Assembly (NCBI GenBank): GCA_018806915.1 | Contig: JAGKQI010000046.1 | Coordinates: forward strand, 186,001 to 250,000 | DNA from: Phytophthora colocasiae | Taxonomy: Eukaryota > Oomycota > Peronosporomycetes > Peronosporales > Peronosporaceae | Length of the DNA stretch: 64,000 nucleotides | Reading direction: 5' to 3' | In this document: in pieces, positions 61,963-64,000 of the stretch | How the letters are laid out: every line of letters starts with the position of its first letter | Numbering within the stretch: the stretch's first letter is position 1 | Notes under the pieces: generated by a model | What the model saw: only the letters and a program-made list of their open reading frames with translations | What the model was told of the DNA's origin: nothing | The model's database searches: none | Made by a program: the position numbers and the translations under genes

Positions 61963-64000
61963 ATGGTGGAGTTTTTCTGTGCGATTGTTAAGGCTGGAAG
62001 CCTGTTTTCGGTGAGGGTAGATGAGAGCGACACGGTGGACGAAATGAAGAAGGCGATTAAGAAGAAGAATAAGTCAACGATCACGTGTGATGCCGACGAG
62101 CTGCAGCTCTCTCTGGCGAAGCAGGGCGCAGGATGGCTACCAAGTGCAGAACTTAGTGCGATACGAAAAGGAGAGAAAGTAGCGGGTTTCAAAAGGGTAT
62201 CACTGGTGGATACAGAGAAAGTGGCGTACTCGACCTTTTCGACTCGGGATGTGTTGAAGATGCATGGAATGCCATCGCCTCAAACGCAGGAAATTCACGT
62301 GCTGGTGGAAGATTTACCAGCCCTGTTCGCGCAGTGGGATTCAGTTCCTGGTCAGTTCCCACCTCTCGTCTTTGCTGATGACGACCCTGTAATCAGCATT
62401 CCGGCAGTTTACGCTGAGAACAGCGGCCTACGTGTCAGGGAAGATGGATTGGTGTTGTACCTGCGGAAAGGAGTGCAGGAGGAGTGGAATGCTCTGTTGG
62501 CTTGTGTCGTCAAGACTTACGCGCTGTTGTGGATTGTTGGACCTCCAGGAACCGGGAAGTCGCTTGCTGCCTTCGCGTTTGCCTGCAGATTGAAACGCGT
62601 CAATGGGGATTTGGGGGGTGATTGGGATGTCCTATGGATTAGCTGCCGAAAGGGTTACAATGCTCTATTGGATTGCATTCTGTTTCGAGGGGAAGACAAG
62701 AAACTGACGTGTACGATTCTTGCAAGTGATGTGGATGCTTTTTTGGAGACTATACCTGATCACACGATTATATTCCTCGACGGGTTTGCGATTAAACCAA
62801 TCTGGTTAAGTCAACCAGATAACGCACAAATTGCCCTCGTATCTTCGTGTGTGACTTGGCGATCTCTTAACAAACGATCCCGCCGTCTTGTCCTCGTCGC
62901 GTCAATGCTATCATTGGGAAAGTATTGGAGGCCTGAAACATACCCCAAAATTCCGTCGACCAATGTGAATGATGAGGAGCGCTTCGATATGTACTCGTGG
63001 ACACTGTCGGAATACCAAGAGGCGTTGAAGCACGAAAAAATATTTACCCATGTGATGAAAATGTTGGGCGTTACTAGCTGGGTGCCAGTTGACAAACGGG
63101 ATGACCTGGCGGAAGTGAAGCATTACGTTGCTGGTGGGAGCGCTCGAATGATGTTTGATATGTCCACTGGTGAAGCTGAGACCGCGTTAGATGCCGCGCT
63201 TAGTTGCATCGATGACCTTCTTAAATACGTGGAAGGAAGGATTGGCATGGAAGCTCCACAGGTGATTAACCGACTAGTTGCTTGGTATCCTCCGAACCTT
63301 GAAGGGTCTGAACCGCAACGCCGTCTTGTGAGTTCATACGCGGCGAAACAGATATCCTTGCGTGTTGGAACAGAGCGGCTGCAGAAACTCGCGATAACCT
63401 TGGCCAAGAATCCAGCAATGGATGGGCATATGCTTGAGATGTGGTTCTTCTCGTGCCTTAAGCATGAAGGTGTTCAATGCTATACAGTTGAGGGTAGCAT
63501 CATCCGCGAGGCCGAGAAATGGCCCAGATCTGTTGTGAATTCCTTTGATCCGGAGAGTAATGACGCTATAGACCTAGTTGATCCCCAGATGTGGTTTGAA
63601 CCGCTAAAATGGAATAACGGTGGCTTTGATGCTGTTTTCGTCGACTACCGGGATGTTGCCGACACGGATACCACGGCCAAGCAAGCGGGTTATAGGTACA
63701 AGTTACACGTTCGTTTCGTTCAGGTGACGCGGCCAGAGAAACATTCGTACAAGGCTGAATTTTTTAAACATTTGCTGTCTCGTTTCAAGGCGCACACGGG
63801 GGATTTGCTTTGGATTTCGCGTGCGGAGGTATGTTTCGTGGTCCCATTAAAAATAATGATAACGTTTTCTATCCCTGTGGACGAGAAAGACTTTCGTAGA
63901 GACGTGGTGGACCCTGTGACCAGATCAAATAGCGTTCCCGGTTCAATGGCGACTCGAGCCAGATTCAATGAGGTCCCTCCTACTGATGTCTCGATTCGTG
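61963..64000 (+). CDS. Crinkler (CRN) effector with NTPase and nuclease-like domains, cut by window end
   Basis: An uninterrupted frame of 679 codons reaches the window edge without a stop. Residues 1-60 match the CRN header, a ubiquitin-like fold (FFCAIVKAGSLFSV, DTVDEMKKAIKKKN, TITCDADELQL). The usual LxLFLAK motif is LSLAK here. The HVLV motif closing the header region is at residue 112 (HVLVEDLP). A P-loop NTPase domain follows: Walker A GPPGTGKS at 193-200 and Walker B IIFLDG with Asp 273. Further on, GFDAVFVD (Asp 556) and RFVQVT (587-589) look like a restriction-endonuclease-type fold, the pairing described for CRN and RHS-type proteins. CRNs act in host nuclei, with DNA as the likely target. 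No obvious hydrophobic signal peptide. Confidence 0.88.
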   Translation, partial: MVEFFCAIVKAGSLFSVRVDESDTVDEMKKAIKKKNKSTITCDADELQLSLAKQGAGWLPSAELSAIRKGEKVAGFKRVSLVDTEKVAYSTFSTRDVLKMHGMPSPQTQEIHVLVEDLPALFAQWDSVPGQFPPLVFADDDPVISIPAVYAENSGLRVREDGLVLYLRKGVQEEWNALLACVVKTYALLWIVGPPGTGKSLAAFAFACRLKRVNGDLGGDWDVLWISCRKGYNALLDCILFRGEDKKLTCTILASDVDAFLETIPDHTIIFLDGFAIKPIWLSQPDNAQIALVSSCVTWRSLNKRSRRLVLVASMLSLGKYWRPETYPKIPSTNVNDEERFDMYSWTLSEYQEALKHEKIFTHVMKMLGVTSWVPVDKRDDLAEVKHYVAGGSARMMFDMSTGEAETALDAALSCIDDLLKYVEGRIGMEAPQVINRLVAWYPPNLEGSEPQRRLVSSYAAKQISLRVGTERLQKLAITLAKNPAMDGHMLEMWFFSCLKHEGVQCYTVEGSIIREAEKWPRSVVNSFDPESNDAIDLVDPQMWFEPLKWNNGGFDAVFVDYRDVADTDTTAKQAGYRYKLHVRFVQVTRPEKHSYKAEFFKHLLSRFKAHTGDLLWISRAEVCFVVPLKIMITFSIPVDEKDFRRDVVDPVTRSNSVPGSMATRARFNEVPPTDVSIR

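Noticed and set aside
1..64000. CRISPR arrays, bacterial operons or Shine-Dalgarno sites
   Set aside because: Spliceosomal introns, eukaryotic genes and LTR elements show a nuclear eukaryotic sequence; no regularly spaced short repeats were seen.

Overview
The window looks like nuclear DNA of an oomycete, most likely Phytophthora or a close relative. The reasons are: short introns of about 55-100 bp; compact, mostly intron-poor genes; an MIT-domain chitin synthase; several start-site-proximal matches to the oomycete initiator (CTCATTYY-type); an RxLR-type effector relic; and a Crinkler (CRN) effector. The species cannot be fixed from the sequence alone. Coordinates are for the + strand; exon boundaries were placed by hand from GT/AG sites, reading frame and family conservation.

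Region 1-18.7 kb mixes housekeeping genes with DNA transposons. The first 4.2 kb hold no gene I recognise, except a 923-bp hAT element with intact ends. Then come chitin synthase, a small hypothetical gene, an AVEN-like gene, ribosomal protein S8, the DNA primase small subunit, a gene of unknown function split by a MULE transposon, a URI prefoldin/TPR fusion gene, the proteasome ATPase Rpt1, and a second hAT relic with intact ends.

Region 18.7-46.6 kb is a dense housekeeping block in which ten consecutive genes alternate strictly in strand: FN3/CaaX mini-protein (+), eIF4G-like (-), TRM1 (+), a flagellar outer-arm docking-type coiled-coil protein with a probable U12-type intron (-), class I sirtuin (+), POP1 (-), a 73-aa protein (+), a 1050-aa coiled-coil protein (-), a Furry-like giant HEAT protein (+) and NADPH-cytochrome P450 reductase (-). 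Functions include translation and tRNA/rRNA processing (S8, eIF4G, TRM1, POP1), protein turnover (Rpt1), R2TP/prefoldin-like assembly (URI-TPR), replication (primase), wall synthesis (chitin synthase) and zoospore motility (docking protein).

Region 46.6-64 kb is different: repeat-rich, with broken genes and effectors. It holds an ATG-less RxLR effector relic, a kinesin-like protein with a degenerate motor, and a cyclic-nucleotide-gated channel gene destroyed by a very young Ty3/gypsy LTR element (941-bp LTRs differing at 3 sites, 4-bp target duplication). A Copia fragment and two apparent frameshifts also hit this channel. It is followed by relics of a second 6-TM channel unit and a CRN effector gene that runs off the window end. 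This fits the oomycete pattern of a gene-dense core next to a repeat-rich, effector-bearing compartment.
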